In this document: positions 7,201 to 13,597 of the stretch, in pieces
Layout: every line of letters starts with the position of its first letter
How positions within the stretch are numbered: position 1 is the first letter of the stretch
Assembly (NCBI GenBank): GCA_012730045.1
Contig: JAAYBR010000098.1
Location: forward strand, 1 to 32,726
DNA length: 32,726 nucleotides
From: Candidatus Hydrogenedentota bacterium
Lineage (GTDB): Bacteria; Hydrogenedentota; Hydrogenedentia; Hydrogenedentales; CAITNO01
Reading direction: 5' to 3'
Made by a program: the position numbers and the translations under genes
The notes under the pieces: model-generated
Databases searched by the model: none
Told to the model about the DNA's origin: nothing
What the model saw: the letters and a program-made list of their open reading frames with translations, nothing else

Positions 7201-9554
7201 GCAATTCCGTGAATCCGGCTGGTCAGGGCACGGCCAGCAGCGCTGCGGCCCTGCTCACGGTGCAGCTGTCCGCGCTCACCATCTCCACGCAGCCCCTGGG
7301 CGCGCAGAAGGTCGTGGGCGGCAGCCACACCATGACGGTGGCGGCCTCCGGCGCCTTCGGCACGGTCACCTACCAGTGGCAGAAGGACGGCGCGGACCTT
7401 GTCGGCGAGAACGCCGCAGGCCTCGTTCTGTCCGACCTCCAGCTGACCGACGGCGGGTCCTACACCTGCCTGGTCGGTGACGCCTCGCGCACCGGCGGGG
7501 ACCGGATCGCCTCGAACGCGGCGGTCCTCGAGGTGCGGGTGCCCGTCTCCTTCACCGCCGACCCGGTCGGCGCGAACAAGAAGGCCGGCGACAGCCACAC
7601 CTTCACCGTCACGGCGGCGAACGGCTACATGCCCTACACCTACCAGTGGTACTGCGGCGCCACGGCCGTGGGCGGAAACTCCGACACGCTGGACCTCTCC
7701 AACCTGACGGCGGCCGACCAGGGCACCTACACCTGCGAGGTCACCGGCGCGGGCGGCACCTCGTCCACCAGCGCGGGCGCCCTGCTCACGGTTCTGGCCA
7801 TCCAGACCCAGCCCGCCCCGCAGACGGCGGACGTGCACGCGCCTGCCGCCTTCTCCGTGGTCGTGGCCGCCGGCAGCGGTGTGCCCGGGTACACCTACCA
7901 GTGGCGGTACAAGGGCGCGGACATCGCCGGCGCGACCGGCGCGACCCTGACCCTGCCTGACTGCCAGGCGGGCGCGCCGGACGGCGTGCCGGCTCCGGTC
8001 AACCCCACGGGAACCGAGGGCGAGTACTCCTGCGTCGTCACCGACAACGCCGGTGTGGTCCTCGTGTCCGACGGCGCGGTCCTGACGGTCACCGCCGATC
8101 CCCTGACGTTCTCCACGCAGCCCGTCGGCGGCAGGGCCTATGAGGGCGGCTCCTTCACCCTCACGGCCGCGCTGCAGGGCGGCTACGGCCCCGCGTACAC
8201 CTACCAGTGGAGCAAGGACGGCACGGACATCCCCGGCGCCAACGGCGCGACCTATGTGGTCAACCCGGTCACGGCGGCCTCCGGCGGTGTCTACACCTGC
8301 GCGGCCGGCGAGGCGGGCATCCGCCCGGCCCAGCTGCCGCTCGTTGTGTCGGATCCCGCCACCCTGCAGACGGCGCCGGCCCTCGCGGTCACCGCGCAGC
8401 CCGTGGGCGCCCACCTCTACGTCGGCGAGACCTTCACGGCCACGGTGGCGGCCACCGGTGGTTTTGGGACGCTCACGTACCAGTGGCGCAGGGACGGTGT
8501 GGACATCGGCGGGCAGACTGCGGCAACCCTGACCATCACCGGGGTCGGCGCGGCCGACGCCGCGTCTTACACCTGCGCTGTCTCGGACGAGCACACCGCG
8601 ACCGTCGTCTCCGACGCCGCCGTGCTTCAGGTGTCGCCCAACATCACGATCACGACCCCGCCTGTTGGCGCTGATCTGAACCCGGGTGACTCGTATACCA
8701 TGACCGCCGCCGCCACGGGCGGCAAGGGTGCCCTGACCTACCGCTGGACCCGCGGCGGGACCGAGGTGGGCTTCGGCCCCAGCTACACCATCGCCTCGGC
8801 GGGCATGGCGGATGCCGGCATCTACCGCTGCGAGGTGACGGACAGCGGGACCCCGGTGCCCCAGACCGTGACTTCGAACCCAGCGTTTGTCAACATCAAC
8901 GCGGTGTTCGGATTCTCGCGTCAGCCTGCAAGCGAGAAGAAGTACATCGGGGAGGACCTCGTCATCAACTGCGAGGTGGTGTTCAACACGGGCGACGTCA
9001 CCTATGTCTTCTACGACCCGCTCGGGCAGGTGATGGAGGGGTACTTCGCGTGGCCGGTCAATGAGCGCCGTTTGGGCAACCTGCAGGAGGCGAACTCCGG
9101 CAACTACTACGTGGTCGTGACGGACGACATGGGCACGCCCACCGACACGTCCGACGATCAGAGCATCACGTCGAACAACGCGCTGATCACAGTGCGGCCG
9201 CACCTCCAGATCGTCACGCAGCCGACGGGCGGCGAGGTGCCTCTGGGCGGCTCGGTCACCCTCACGGTGACCACGTCCGGCGGCCACCTGCCCATTGCCT
9301 ACGAGTGGCGCAAGGAAGGCAGCCCGGCGTCGCTTGGCAACTCGGCGACCCTGATCCTCACCGGTCTGGCAGAAGGCGATGCGGGCACCTACTACGTGAT
9401 GGCCATGGACAACCACACGGACATCGTCGAGTCGCAGCACGTCCAAGTGTCGGTCAAGAACGTCGGCGCGCCGGCGGCGGCGGGCCTCGGCCTGGCGCTT
9501 CTGGCGGCCCTGACCGCCCTCGGCGGGGCGGTGACGATCCGCCGCCGGAAGTAA
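1233..9554 (+). CDS. Giant Ig-like-repeat surface protein (2773 aa), lacking its own signal peptide
   Basis: Residues 1-526 hold two regions that look like carbohydrate-binding jelly rolls (about 85-235 and 269-425; each has the N-G...W-T-L-G...W pattern of CBM4/9-like domains). From residue 527 (DNA 2811) to about 2743 I count 24 Ig-like domains of 85-100 residues, each with a Y-Q-W core and usually Y-x-C-x-V in strand F. The tail is A-P-A-A-A-G, a hydrophobic helix and RRRK at the C-terminus, the layout of exosortase/PEP-CTERM-like sorting signals, so the protein is probably displayed on the cell envelope. The GTG at 1233 has a weak upstream purine run (AGAAGAG) and gives no export signal. 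The signal peptide sits in the same frame upstream (579-1217), beyond a TAG. The intended product is probably 579-9554. Role inferred: adhesion or polysaccharide/cell contact. Two hairpins close the transcript. Confidence 0.85.
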   Translation: MYLNSGNSAYRRWGTSPTSGRRNVFGPGGNFNNTGNTNLQSYSAAGGVAILPTATTWPPNTWREAFMTGEGITQHPIRITNQPAGTPQVTHITNGDQKVSGSWTLGTGWDRWNQGQTDFGGPEYFWVLRKAAGNTNEVTQTQAQQPAAAKITEGVTYRVEFAYRWTNDDDATQSANGISVALGTSVSGTFTSTNENWHNEVVYLTAGGANPSFRIIPTANFAGLVDNVRVKVAALSGDELDLGVVTHVGGTGPITRVWEDAHSFPSSEGGNQLNNGSFGDNPTDNARWTLGSFGWQENGGPLSVIPSERVRKTANGTGALVQLSTSMKRPLIPGQRYIVSYTIRLTAGTVQASLGGTAGLVRTSPIGAANNAYGASGGDGSFPNCEMMKEFIVCGSGTQDFRITPSNDARCEITVCDVRLFNYYELDPYWTGDPPGSRTPDFVADGNGYAGLATNHLQFSYLLPSHNNIKPWLRHSDTYTSPTYTSATIYNPPDPLGAVPPNAIAADALGGRTTRMAVIEVGWRAPEIYPQPTDQTVPQGGTLTLTSGARGGDSVPTYQWQKNISGTWTNIAGATSKTYTKSGVVSGDAGQYRLLATWPAPTSMSIGSNIVTVTVVLPPSIVSQPVGGNKAVGGSHDFSVTISGGVPPYTYGGYVNGVWAADIGPTADTTATFTLSPLVAGNQADYFIRITDNSGAWVDTNTVTLTVLAIQTQPVPDTATTGTAASFSVTPLAGSGVPGYTYRWFKDGTLIPGATNATYDIAACVMADAGSYTCEVRDSAGAILVSSAAVLTVNAAAMSVNIAAAPASPIYLTQSTTLTATVNGGSGFAKTYRWQKGGVDIPGATNATYVIGSATAGDAGAYTCIVGEAGVRPPAALVTSSTLPLAVNVATISIAPQPSGGSRFVTQTFNFSLTATAPAGTLSYQWQKYNTATSTWVNVAGGSGATTASYTTAALTLADAGDYSCLVTCTANPTPQRSNTATLVVNPRTPVLTGPNSPTVYVSQTATITVGATEPLGGPMNYQWQRLNGAVWENVVGGSGATTASYTTPALAIGDNGARYRCIVTSTADGSTATSADGVVTVQNIPVSITVHPSNATRYISQTAVFSVTAAAPPVGANTYQWQRLNGAVWENVVGGSGATTASYTTAALVLADNNAQFRCVVGNTLDPGASANSNAATLTVQIVQAAITTQPVGGSRFVSESFTFSVEATPPPLGSPTYQWYKDGTLISGATNSTYTRSPLVGADSGSYTCVVGNTVNPGQGTVTSNAAVLTVTESPIVFSQQPAGGQKYVGGSHSFTVAVTGNVGTATYRWQSATALAGPYTNIAGATSATYDIPVLALANERYYRCWVGDNARPSQLPEVLSNPVLLEVRNPVSISVQPVGANLAAGASHTFSVTAAGGYTPLNYQWYRGAVAVGGNSATLALTNLTYADQGVYTCVVSDSLTSTATTANRTLTVLEIQSQPAGGDKVPGQSHTFSIVVTPNSGVPGYTYQWKKDGTNIAQTGSSFTIGSLVAGDTGTYTCEVRDAANVLIVSANAVLNVTANPINFTTQPAGGAMWVTESHSFQVVCTGGTGALTYQWEKHDGAAFVPVGGATSATYTIGSLADADSGRYRCRVGDTTRPPEPYAYSDEAVLTVSLVVPNITAQPEGGAKYFTQSHTFSVTVASPPVGSLSYQWQKDGANIAQTGSSFTIPSLAAGDAGDYQCLVTCSANPVATPATPSSLVTLSVSNIPVTITDQPDPATRYVSELVSMTVVAESPADTTGTILYVWQKNTGTWTNIGVTTPTLTLNNLQTTDGGTYRCRLYNNANPAGTFVYTDQVVLTVNNIPVSITAHPAPATRYISQTAVFSVTAAAPPLGANTYQWTRDGVDIPGANSDSYTTGALTLADNGAQFRCRVSNTLDPASIDTSNAAQLTVEIVPAAVVTDPVGATKYVSESHTFSVVAAVPPAGAPTYQWQKNGVDLPGQTGASLDLTDLQLADSGSYRCVVGNSVNPAGQGTASSAAALLTVQLSALTISTQPLGAQKVVGGSHTMTVAASGAFGTVTYQWQKDGADLVGENAAGLVLSDLQLTDGGSYTCLVGDASRTGGDRIASNAAVLEVRVPVSFTADPVGANKKAGDSHTFTVTAANGYMPYTYQWYCGATAVGGNSDTLDLSNLTAADQGTYTCEVTGAGGTSSTSAGALLTVLAIQTQPAPQTADVHAPAAFSVVVAAGSGVPGYTYQWRYKGADIAGATGATLTLPDCQAGAPDGVPAPVNPTGTEGEYSCVVTDNAGVVLVSDGAVLTVTADPLTFSTQPVGGRAYEGGSFTLTAALQGGYGPAYTYQWSKDGTDIPGANGATYVVNPVTAASGGVYTCAAGEAGIRPAQLPLVVSDPATLQTAPALAVTAQPVGAHLYVGETFTATVAATGGFGTLTYQWRRDGVDIGGQTAATLTITGVGAADAASYTCAVSDEHTATVVSDAAVLQVSPNITITTPPVGADLNPGDSYTMTAAATGGKGALTYRWTRGGTEVGFGPSYTIASAGMADAGIYRCEVTDSGTPVPQTVTSNPAFVNINAVFGFSRQPASEKKYIGEDLVINCEVVFNTGDVTYVFYDPLGQVMEGYFAWPVNERRLGNLQEANSGNYYVVVTDDMGTPTDTSDDQSITSNNALITVRPHLQIVTQPTGGEVPLGGSVTLTVTTSGGHLPIAYEWRKEGSPASLGNSATLILTGLAEGDAGTYYVMAMDNHTDIVESQHVQVSVKNVGAPAAAGLGLALLAALTALGGAVTIRRRK
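4295..4376 (+). repeat. 82-bp exact direct repeat, copy 1
   Basis: It is identical by eye to 4589-4670 (offset 294 bases, one Ig domain). It encodes the same 27-residue core in domains 6 and 7. The flanks differ, so this looks like recent gene conversion or a slippage tract rather than a whole-domain duplication. Confidence 0.75.
4589..4670 (+). repeat. 82-bp exact direct repeat, copy 2
   Basis: Second copy of the tract at 4295-4376, inside Ig domain 7. The bases immediately outside it (4588 and 4671) already mismatch copy 1. Confidence 0.75.
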
Positions 9555-9564
9555 CCGAATCAAC

Positions 9565-9592
9565 AGCGGGCGCCGCTTCGGCGGCGCCCGCT
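9565..9592 (+). terminator. GC-rich TTCG hairpin after the Ig gene
   Basis: A perfect 12-bp stem (9565-9576 with 9581-9592) is closed by a TTCG tetraloop, 11 bases after the TAA at 9552-9554. No T-run follows directly, so it may act together with the next hairpin or protect the 3' end. Confidence 0.55.
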
Positions 9593-9603
9593 CACGGCAA
9601 TAC

Positions 9604-9640
9604 AACCGCCGGCCCGCAGAAGCGGGTCGGCGGTTTCTCT
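9604..9640 (+). terminator. Rho-independent terminator of the Ig gene
   Basis: A 14-bp stem (9604-9617 with 9622-9635, one G-T pair, loop AGAA) is followed by T-rich TCTCT. It ends the 579-9554 transcript. Confidence 0.7.
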
Positions 9641-9690
9641 ATGCCATGAGAGTGCCCATCGCATCCATCGCGCCCAACAGACCTGTCGGA

Positions 9691-9780
9691 CCGGACCCGT
9701 CGGACCCGTCGGACCCGTCGGACCCGTCGGATCGGTCGGATCGGTCGGATCGGTCGGGGCGACAGGGGCGGTCGGGGCGA
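9691..9780. repeat. 9-bp minisatellite, 10 units
   Basis: Units of 9 bp run without spacers: an initial CCGGACCCG, three TCGGACCCG, three TCGGATCGG, then three G-rich variants (TCGGGGCGA or CAGGGGCGG). The array lies in the 347-base non-coding gap between the terminators of the converging Ig gene and the minus-strand operon. An ORF (9646-9969) crosses it as a DPS/DRS repeat, but this is an effect of the 9-bp period. Nothing else is seen in 9641-9810. Confidence 0.85.
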
Positions 9781-9810
9781 CAGCGGTGGATCAGAGGGCG
9801 CGGGGGGGCG

Positions 9811-9853
9811 AAAAAAAAGAACCGGCCCGCCGCAAAGGGCTGCGGCGGGCCGG
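9811..9853 (-). terminator. Intrinsic terminator of the oxidoreductase-isomerase operon
   Basis: Read on the minus strand, a perfect 13-bp GC stem (9853-9841 with 9834-9822, 6-base loop) is followed by a T tract (TTCTTTTTTTT, 9821-9811). This is a textbook rho-independent terminator, 49 bases downstream of the stop at 9902. Confidence 0.85.
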
Positions 9854-9901
9854 GGGTGTTTCCGGCAGGCGGGGCGCTTCGGCGCGGCGCCCGTCTGGCT
9901 C

Positions 9902-10750
9902 CTACAGACCGAGCACCGTGTCCATCTCCCTGGAAATCTGCGTCATGCGGTCCTTGTCGCCGCCGTTGACCTCCGCCGTGGCCCAGCCGTTGAAGTCAAT
10001 GGCCGCCAGTTCCCTGCGGACTTCCGCCCAGTTGGCGCTGCCCTCGCCGATGTTCACGTCGAATCCGGGCCAAAGGCCCTTCTCTTCCATGATCTTCTTG
10101 CTGTAGTCCTTGATGTGAATCTTCTTGATCCGCTTGCCCAGCACTCGGACCCACTGCTCGGACCAGCCATAGCGGAGGATGTTGCCCACGTCGAAGTACG
10201 CCGCCAGCCAGGGGCTGTCCAGCTCGTCCACGTAGCGTGCCATTTCCAGCGGGCTCAGCAGGAAGTTGTTCCACACGTTCTCGACCAGCAGCGGCACCTT
10301 TTTCTCGGCCGCGTAGGGGATGGCCACCTCCCGGTAAACCTTCTGGGACCGGGCGTACAGCTCGTCGTAAAACACCCCGTCCTCCACCTTCCCGGGCACG
10401 ATCAGCACCGAGTCCGCCCCGACGGCGGCGGCGTAGTCAATGCTCTTGGGGATGTCGTCCAGCGACCAGCCGTGGACCACGCCGTGCACTTTCATGCCCG
10501 CCTCCTCGGCGGCCTTGTTCAGCACGTCGGGGTCCACCTCGTTCGGGCCGACTTCAACGCCGTCAAACCCCACCTCCCTGAGCAGCTTGAGCTTGTCGGC
10601 CGGGCCGCCGGACACCTTGGCCATGCCCAGCCCCACGGCCTTCTTGATCCGTCCCCTGAGGGAGACGTCCTCCGCGGCGCACGAGACGCCCGAGAGGGCC
10701 GTCACCCCCGCTGCCACCGCGGCCATTTTCAAGAAATCGCGTCGTTCCAT
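9902..10750 (-). CDS. Tat-exported sugar isomerase/epimerase (xylose isomerase-like TIM barrel)
   Basis: 282 residues. The N-terminus MERRDFLK with a following hydrophobic A-rich segment is a twin-arginine signal, so the enzyme acts outside the cytoplasm. The mature part is an AP-endonuclease-2-like TIM barrel. It shows GFDGVEVGP early, VHGVVHGWS, PLLVENVWNN, AAYFDVGN, KKIHIKDY and a late ATAEVNGG segment, whose E, D and H residues fit the metal site of this fold. The substrate is unknown; relatives isomerise or epimerise sugars and inositols. Start ATG at 10750 follows GGAG with 7 bases spacing. It lies 57 bases downstream of the Gfo/Idh/MocA gene, an arrangement common in planctomycete-like genomes where both act on the same exported sugar substrate. 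An intercistronic hairpin separates them. Confidence 0.85.
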   Translation of the reverse strand: MERRDFLKMAAVAAGVTALSGVSCAAEDVSLRGRIKKAVGLGMAKVSGGPADKLKLLREVGFDGVEVGPNEVDPDVLNKAAEEAGMKVHGVVHGWSLDDIPKSIDYAAAVGADSVLIVPGKVEDGVFYDELYARSQKVYREVAIPYAAEKKVPLLVENVWNNFLLSPLEMARYVDELDSPWLAAYFDVGNILRYGWSEQWVRVLGKRIKKIHIKDYSKKIMEEKGLWPGFDVNIGEGSANWAEVRRELAAIDFNGWATAEVNGGDKDRMTQISREMDTVLGL

Positions 10751-10766
10751 CTGTTTGCTCCATGGT

Positions 10767-10788
10767 GCCGGGCCCTTCCGGGCCCGGC
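10767..10788 (-). other. Intercistronic hairpin
   Basis: A perfect 9-bp inverted repeat (10767-10775 with 10780-10788, 4-base loop) lies between the oxidoreductase stop and the ribosome site of the next gene. There is no T tract, so I read it as a processing or mRNA-stability element rather than a terminator. Confidence 0.5.
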
Positions 10789-10807
10789 GGTTCGCACGGG
10801 TTATGTC

Positions 10808-12085
10808 CTAGAAGTAGCGCCGCCCCTTCTGTCCGGGCACGGGAACGGGGTTGGCCTCCAGGTCGCCGAACTGGAGATCCTCGGGGACCAGCGCCAGGTC
10901 GGAGTTCATGCACTGGTCCCAGGTGACCGTCTGGCCGCTGTACGCGGCCATGCGGGCCATCACCGCCGCGGCGTTGCTCTTCACCATGTAGTCGCCGTTG
11001 TTGATCACCTCCCCCGCGCGGATCGCGCGGAAAAGGGCGTCCAGCTCGTTCTGGTACATGTCATCGGGCTCCTCGGAGGACCACTTCCACGCGTCCCCGC
11101 CCGCGGGCAGGATCGTGTGCTCCTGAATCTTGGCGGTCCCCTTCGTGCCGTAGACATTGTCATACACCGCCGTGACGGCGTTCTCCCACTGGCGGCACGA
11201 GCTGAAGGCGCGCACGCCGTTCTCCCACTCGAAGACCGTGTTGAAATGGTCCCAGACATTGCCGTACTTCGCGTCCGTGCGCACCGTGCGCCCACCGCTG
11301 GCGGTGGCCTTCGTGGGCGGCGCGTCGCCCATGACCCACATCATCTTGTCCAGGCTGTGGATGTGCTGCTCCACGATGTGGTCGCCCGAAAGCCAGTCGA
11401 AGTAGATCCAGTTGCGGAGCTGGTACTCCAGCCGCGACCACTCCTTCTTGTCGCCCCGGTGCCAGAGGCCGCTCGTGTTGTAGACCGTCTCGATGGTGAC
11501 AATGTCGCCCACCGCCCCGTCCTGGACCCGCTTGATCGTCTCCCGCTTCTTGTTCTCATAGCGGTAGCAGAGGCCCGAAACGACATTCAGCCCCTTCTTC
11601 GCCGCCTCCTCGCACGTCGCCCGCACGGCGCGGAGCCCCGGTCCGTCCACCGCCACCGGCTTCTCGCAGAAACAGTGCTTCCCGGCGTCCACCACCGCCT
11701 TGAGATGGGCCGGACGGAACGCGGGCGGCGCGGCCAGCACGACCACATCGCACATCTCCAGCAGTTTCTTGTAGCCGTCGAGGCCCGAAAACTTGCCGCC
11801 GTCGTCCACGGACACGCGGTCCTTCGCGGGGCCCTTCTTCAGGCTTTTCAGGCTCTCCTCGATGCGGTCGGCAAAACCGTCCGCCATCGCCACCAGCCGC
11901 GTGTTGGGGTCCGCCAGCAGGGCGTTCTGCATGGCGCCCGTGCCGCGCCCGCCGCAGCCGATGAGGCCGAGCTTGAGTTCTTCGGCGGAGGCGGCCCGCG
12001 CGGCGCGCGACGCCAGGGTCATGCCCGCGAGGGCTGCGCCGCCGGCAATCATGAAATCGCGGCGGCTCTGGGAGGAAATGGACAT
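10808..12085 (-). CDS. Tat-exported Gfo/Idh/MocA family oxidoreductase
   Basis: 425 residues from the ATG at 12085, chosen because AGGAG stands 7 bases upstream and because it starts just before SRRDFM, a twin-arginine motif followed by a hydrophobic A/G-rich segment. The Rossmann motif GLIGCGGRGTGA is at about residues 40-51. E141-K142-P143 (EKPVAVDG) is the family signature that positions cofactor and substrate. The C-terminal half is the alpha/beta substrate domain (GDHIVEQHIHSLDKMMW supplies the usual catalytic-region histidines). Relatives oxidise or reduce sugars with NAD(P). Export of a folded NAD(P)-binding enzyme is typical of planctomycete-like lineages, where it must travel with its cofactor. 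A longer in-frame N-terminus up to 12196 has no signal logic and is rejected. Substrate not determined. Confidence 0.88.
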   Translation of the reverse strand: MSISSQSRRDFMIAGGAALAGMTLASRAARAASAEELKLGLIGCGGRGTGAMQNALLADPNTRLVAMADGFADRIEESLKSLKKGPAKDRVSVDDGGKFSGLDGYKKLLEMCDVVVLAAPPAFRPAHLKAVVDAGKHCFCEKPVAVDGPGLRAVRATCEEAAKKGLNVVSGLCYRYENKKRETIKRVQDGAVGDIVTIETVYNTSGLWHRGDKKEWSRLEYQLRNWIYFDWLSGDHIVEQHIHSLDKMMWVMGDAPPTKATASGGRTVRTDAKYGNVWDHFNTVFEWENGVRAFSSCRQWENAVTAVYDNVYGTKGTAKIQEHTILPAGGDAWKWSSEEPDDMYQNELDALFRAIRAGEVINNGDYMVKSNAAAVMARMAAYSGQTVTWDQCMNSDLALVPEDLQFGDLEANPVPVPGQKGRRYF

Positions 12086-12166
12086 GCGATGCTCCTGCGG
12101 GCGGCCGGCATCAGACCGGTCCGCCGGTTGTCGGTGAACAGGGGAAAACCCTTTTTCCGAAGCCCT

Positions 12167-12196
12167 ATCAAACCACTTTCGCCCCGGCGTTTTCAA
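12167..12196 (-). promoter_or_regulatory. Candidate promoter for the oxidoreductase-isomerase pair
   Basis: On the minus strand TTGAAA (12196-12191, 5/6) and TTTGAT (12172-12167, 4/6) are 18 bases apart. This places a start near 12160, about 75 bases before the ATG at 12085. It sits in the 136-base gap behind the SDR gene, suggesting that the exported pair is transcribed separately. Confidence 0.4.
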
Positions 12197-12221
12197 TCTT
12201 GCGGCGGCGAAAAAAGGGCGG

Positions 12222-13073
12222 TCACGCGCTGTCGGGCGGGCCGGGGCGCGTGTTGCGGCGGGCGGCCTGGAACTTGGCCAGCTTTCCCCGCGTCATGCGG
12301 CGGACGACCCACCGCACCAGGCGGGGAGACAGCCGGTTCAGGCGGGCGAGCCACCGCGCATGGGCGGTGATGAACACCACGGGCCTGCGCCGGTGCAGGG
12401 CGCGCAGCATGTCCGCCGCCGCCTTCTCCGCCGGCAGGACCAGCCACTGCGGCACCGGGTCGGGATTCCCCGTGTATTTCCCCTCATTGTTGACGCTGCG
12501 GATCTCGCTGGCCACGAAGCCCGGGTTGATGCACGTCACGGACACCCCGTGCTCGTCCAGCTCGTGGTAGACCGACTCGGTCAGGGACATCACGGCGGCC
12601 TTGCTCGCGTTGTACGCCGACGTGGTGGGGCTGCCAAAGCATCCGGCGAGGCTTCCCACGACGCCCAGCCGCCCCTTTGACCGGATCAGGTGGGGAAGGA
12701 CCGCCTGGATCGTGGCGATGACGCCGAAGAAATTCACCTCAAACTGGCGCCGGTAGTCCCCGAGGGTCAGCGCCTCCAGGCATCCGGAAACGCCGAATCC
12801 CGCGTTGGCGACCACCACGTCTATGCCGCCCAGCGCCTCCGCGGCGGTGTCTGCGGCGGCGCGCAGCCCCTCCGCGTCCGCCACATCGCACGCGCACACC
12901 AGCGCGCGCCCCCCGGCGGCCTCAATGTCCCGGCTTACCTGCTCCAGCCGGTCCGGCCGCCGCGCCACCAGGGCCACATTCGCCCCCTCCGCCGCAAAGG
13001 CGCGCGCCAGCGCCGCGCCGATGCCCGAAGAGGCCCCCGTGATGAACACCGAAGCGCCCTCAAACCGCCGCAT
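12222..13073 (-). CDS. Short-chain dehydrogenase/reductase (classical SDR)
   Basis: 283 residues from the ATG at 13073 (GGAGG about 8 bases upstream). Cofactor motif TGASSGIG is at 12-19, NAG at 90-92, and the catalytic set S141, Y154, K158 (YNASK) is complete. NPGF follows at the expected place. The C-terminus is longer than in minimal SDRs and ends in an Arg-rich segment (RHRRRP, later RLSPRLVRWVVRRM) that may be amphipathic and touch a membrane, as in the DltE/YqjQ-like or retinol-type SDRs. Arg at the end of beta-2 (ALVARRPDR) favours NADP. It lies 32 bases downstream of the small membrane protein, so probably the second gene of that pair. Substrate unknown. Confidence 0.9.
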   Translation of the reverse strand: MRRFEGASVFITGASSGIGAALARAFAAEGANVALVARRPDRLEQVSRDIEAAGGRALVCACDVADAEGLRAAADTAAEALGGIDVVVANAGFGVSGCLEALTLGDYRRQFEVNFFGVIATIQAVLPHLIRSKGRLGVVGSLAGCFGSPTTSAYNASKAAVMSLTESVYHELDEHGVSVTCINPGFVASEIRSVNNEGKYTGNPDPVPQWLVLPAEKAAADMLRALHRRRPVVFITAHARWLARLNRLSPRLVRWVVRRMTRGKLAKFQAARRNTRPGPPDSA

Positions 13074-13105
13074 GGCTTTTGTCCTCCCGGGCGCGCCGCC
13101 CGAAC

Positions 13106-13597
13106 CTAATGGATACGCTTCAGGGCGCGCCCCTGGTACCAGAGGTTGTTCCCCTTGATCTCCGCGACAATGCTGATGTTCTGCCCCATGGCGCTGGCCG
13201 TGGCGCTCACCTGGTTTCCGGAGACGTTCCACGTTCCCCCCACCGCGCCCACCATCTGGTGATGCGCCACCAGCTGCCCCCCGGGGTTTAGCTGAATCTG
13301 GATGGTCCCGTAGGGCGTCGGCGCCTGCCAGGCGGTGCCGGGCAGCGTGGCGGCGCTCAGGCCCGACTGCGCGGGCATCGCCGGCGCCGGCTGCGGGGCG
13401 AAGGCCTGCGGCGGCGGCGTCTGGGCGGCGGGGGCGGCCGGGGGCGGGGCAAAGGCGGGCCCCGGCGCGGCCGCTGGGGCCGCCGCGGGGGCGGTGGCTG
13501 GGGCCGGAGGCTCCCGCAGGGCGTTCATCACCAGCGGCGCGGCCAGAAAGAGCACCACCAGGATGATGACGATGATCGGGAACTTGCTGTTGTCCAT
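13106..13597 (-). CDS. Small membrane-anchored Ala/Pro-rich protein with C-terminal beta domain
   Basis: 163 residues from the ATG at 13597. MDNSKFP leads directly into a hydrophobic helix (about residues 7-25). An Ala/Pro low-complexity linker follows to about residue 85. The last ~75 residues form a compact beta-rich module (LPGTAWQAPTPYGTIQIQL ... GGTWNVSGNQVSATA ... NNLWYQGRAL) resembling lipocalin-like or META-like small barrels. The domain probably faces outward on a flexible stalk. No catalytic motif is seen. The extension upstream to 13750 is rejected because it destroys the N-terminal helix. I do not recognise a named family; it is probably co-transcribed with the SDR. Confidence 0.7.
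   Translation of the reverse strand: MDNSKFPIIVIILVVLFLAAPLVMNALREPPAPATAPAAAPAAAPGPAFAPPPAAPAAQTPPPQAFAPQPAPAMPAQSGLSAATLPGTAWQAPTPYGTIQIQLNPGGQLVAHHQMVGAVGGTWNVSGNQVSATASAMGQNISIVAEIKGNNLWYQGRALKRIH

Larger units (their letters stand above)
3081..9460 (+). repeat. Eight-domain super-repeat within the Ig array
   Basis: Beyond the ~90-residue domain period, domain types recur every eighth domain. Domain 3 (starts LAIQTQP), 11 (LEIQSQP) and 19 (LAIQTQP) match. So do 2/10/18, 4/12/20, 5/13, 7/15 (both carry RYISQTAVFSVTAAAPP), 8/16 and 9/17. Units run 3081-5345 (2265 bp), 5346-7535 (2190 bp) and 7536 to about 9460 (incomplete or diverged). This implies block duplication of eight domains after the eight types had already diverged. 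Confidence 0.8.

Noticed and set aside
4032-9605. Very long minus-strand ORF (1857 codons) opposite the Ig array
   Set aside because: It is antisense to the repeats. In GC-rich repetitive coding DNA the opposite strand stays open by codon bias; the product is Arg/Gly/Val-rich repeats with no domain or plausible start.
9646-9969. Plus-strand ORF with DPS/DRS repeats
   Set aside because: The repeats come from the 9-bp minisatellite, it has no ribosome site, and it runs through the minus-strand terminator and gene.
12086-12196. N-terminal extension of the oxidoreductase
   Set aside because: The extension hides the twin-arginine signal; the ATG at 12085 has AGGAG 7 bases upstream.
10115-12370. 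Plus-strand ORF of 751 codons
   Set aside because: Antisense to two clear Tat-exported enzymes; composition is of shadow type (H, R, V, L).
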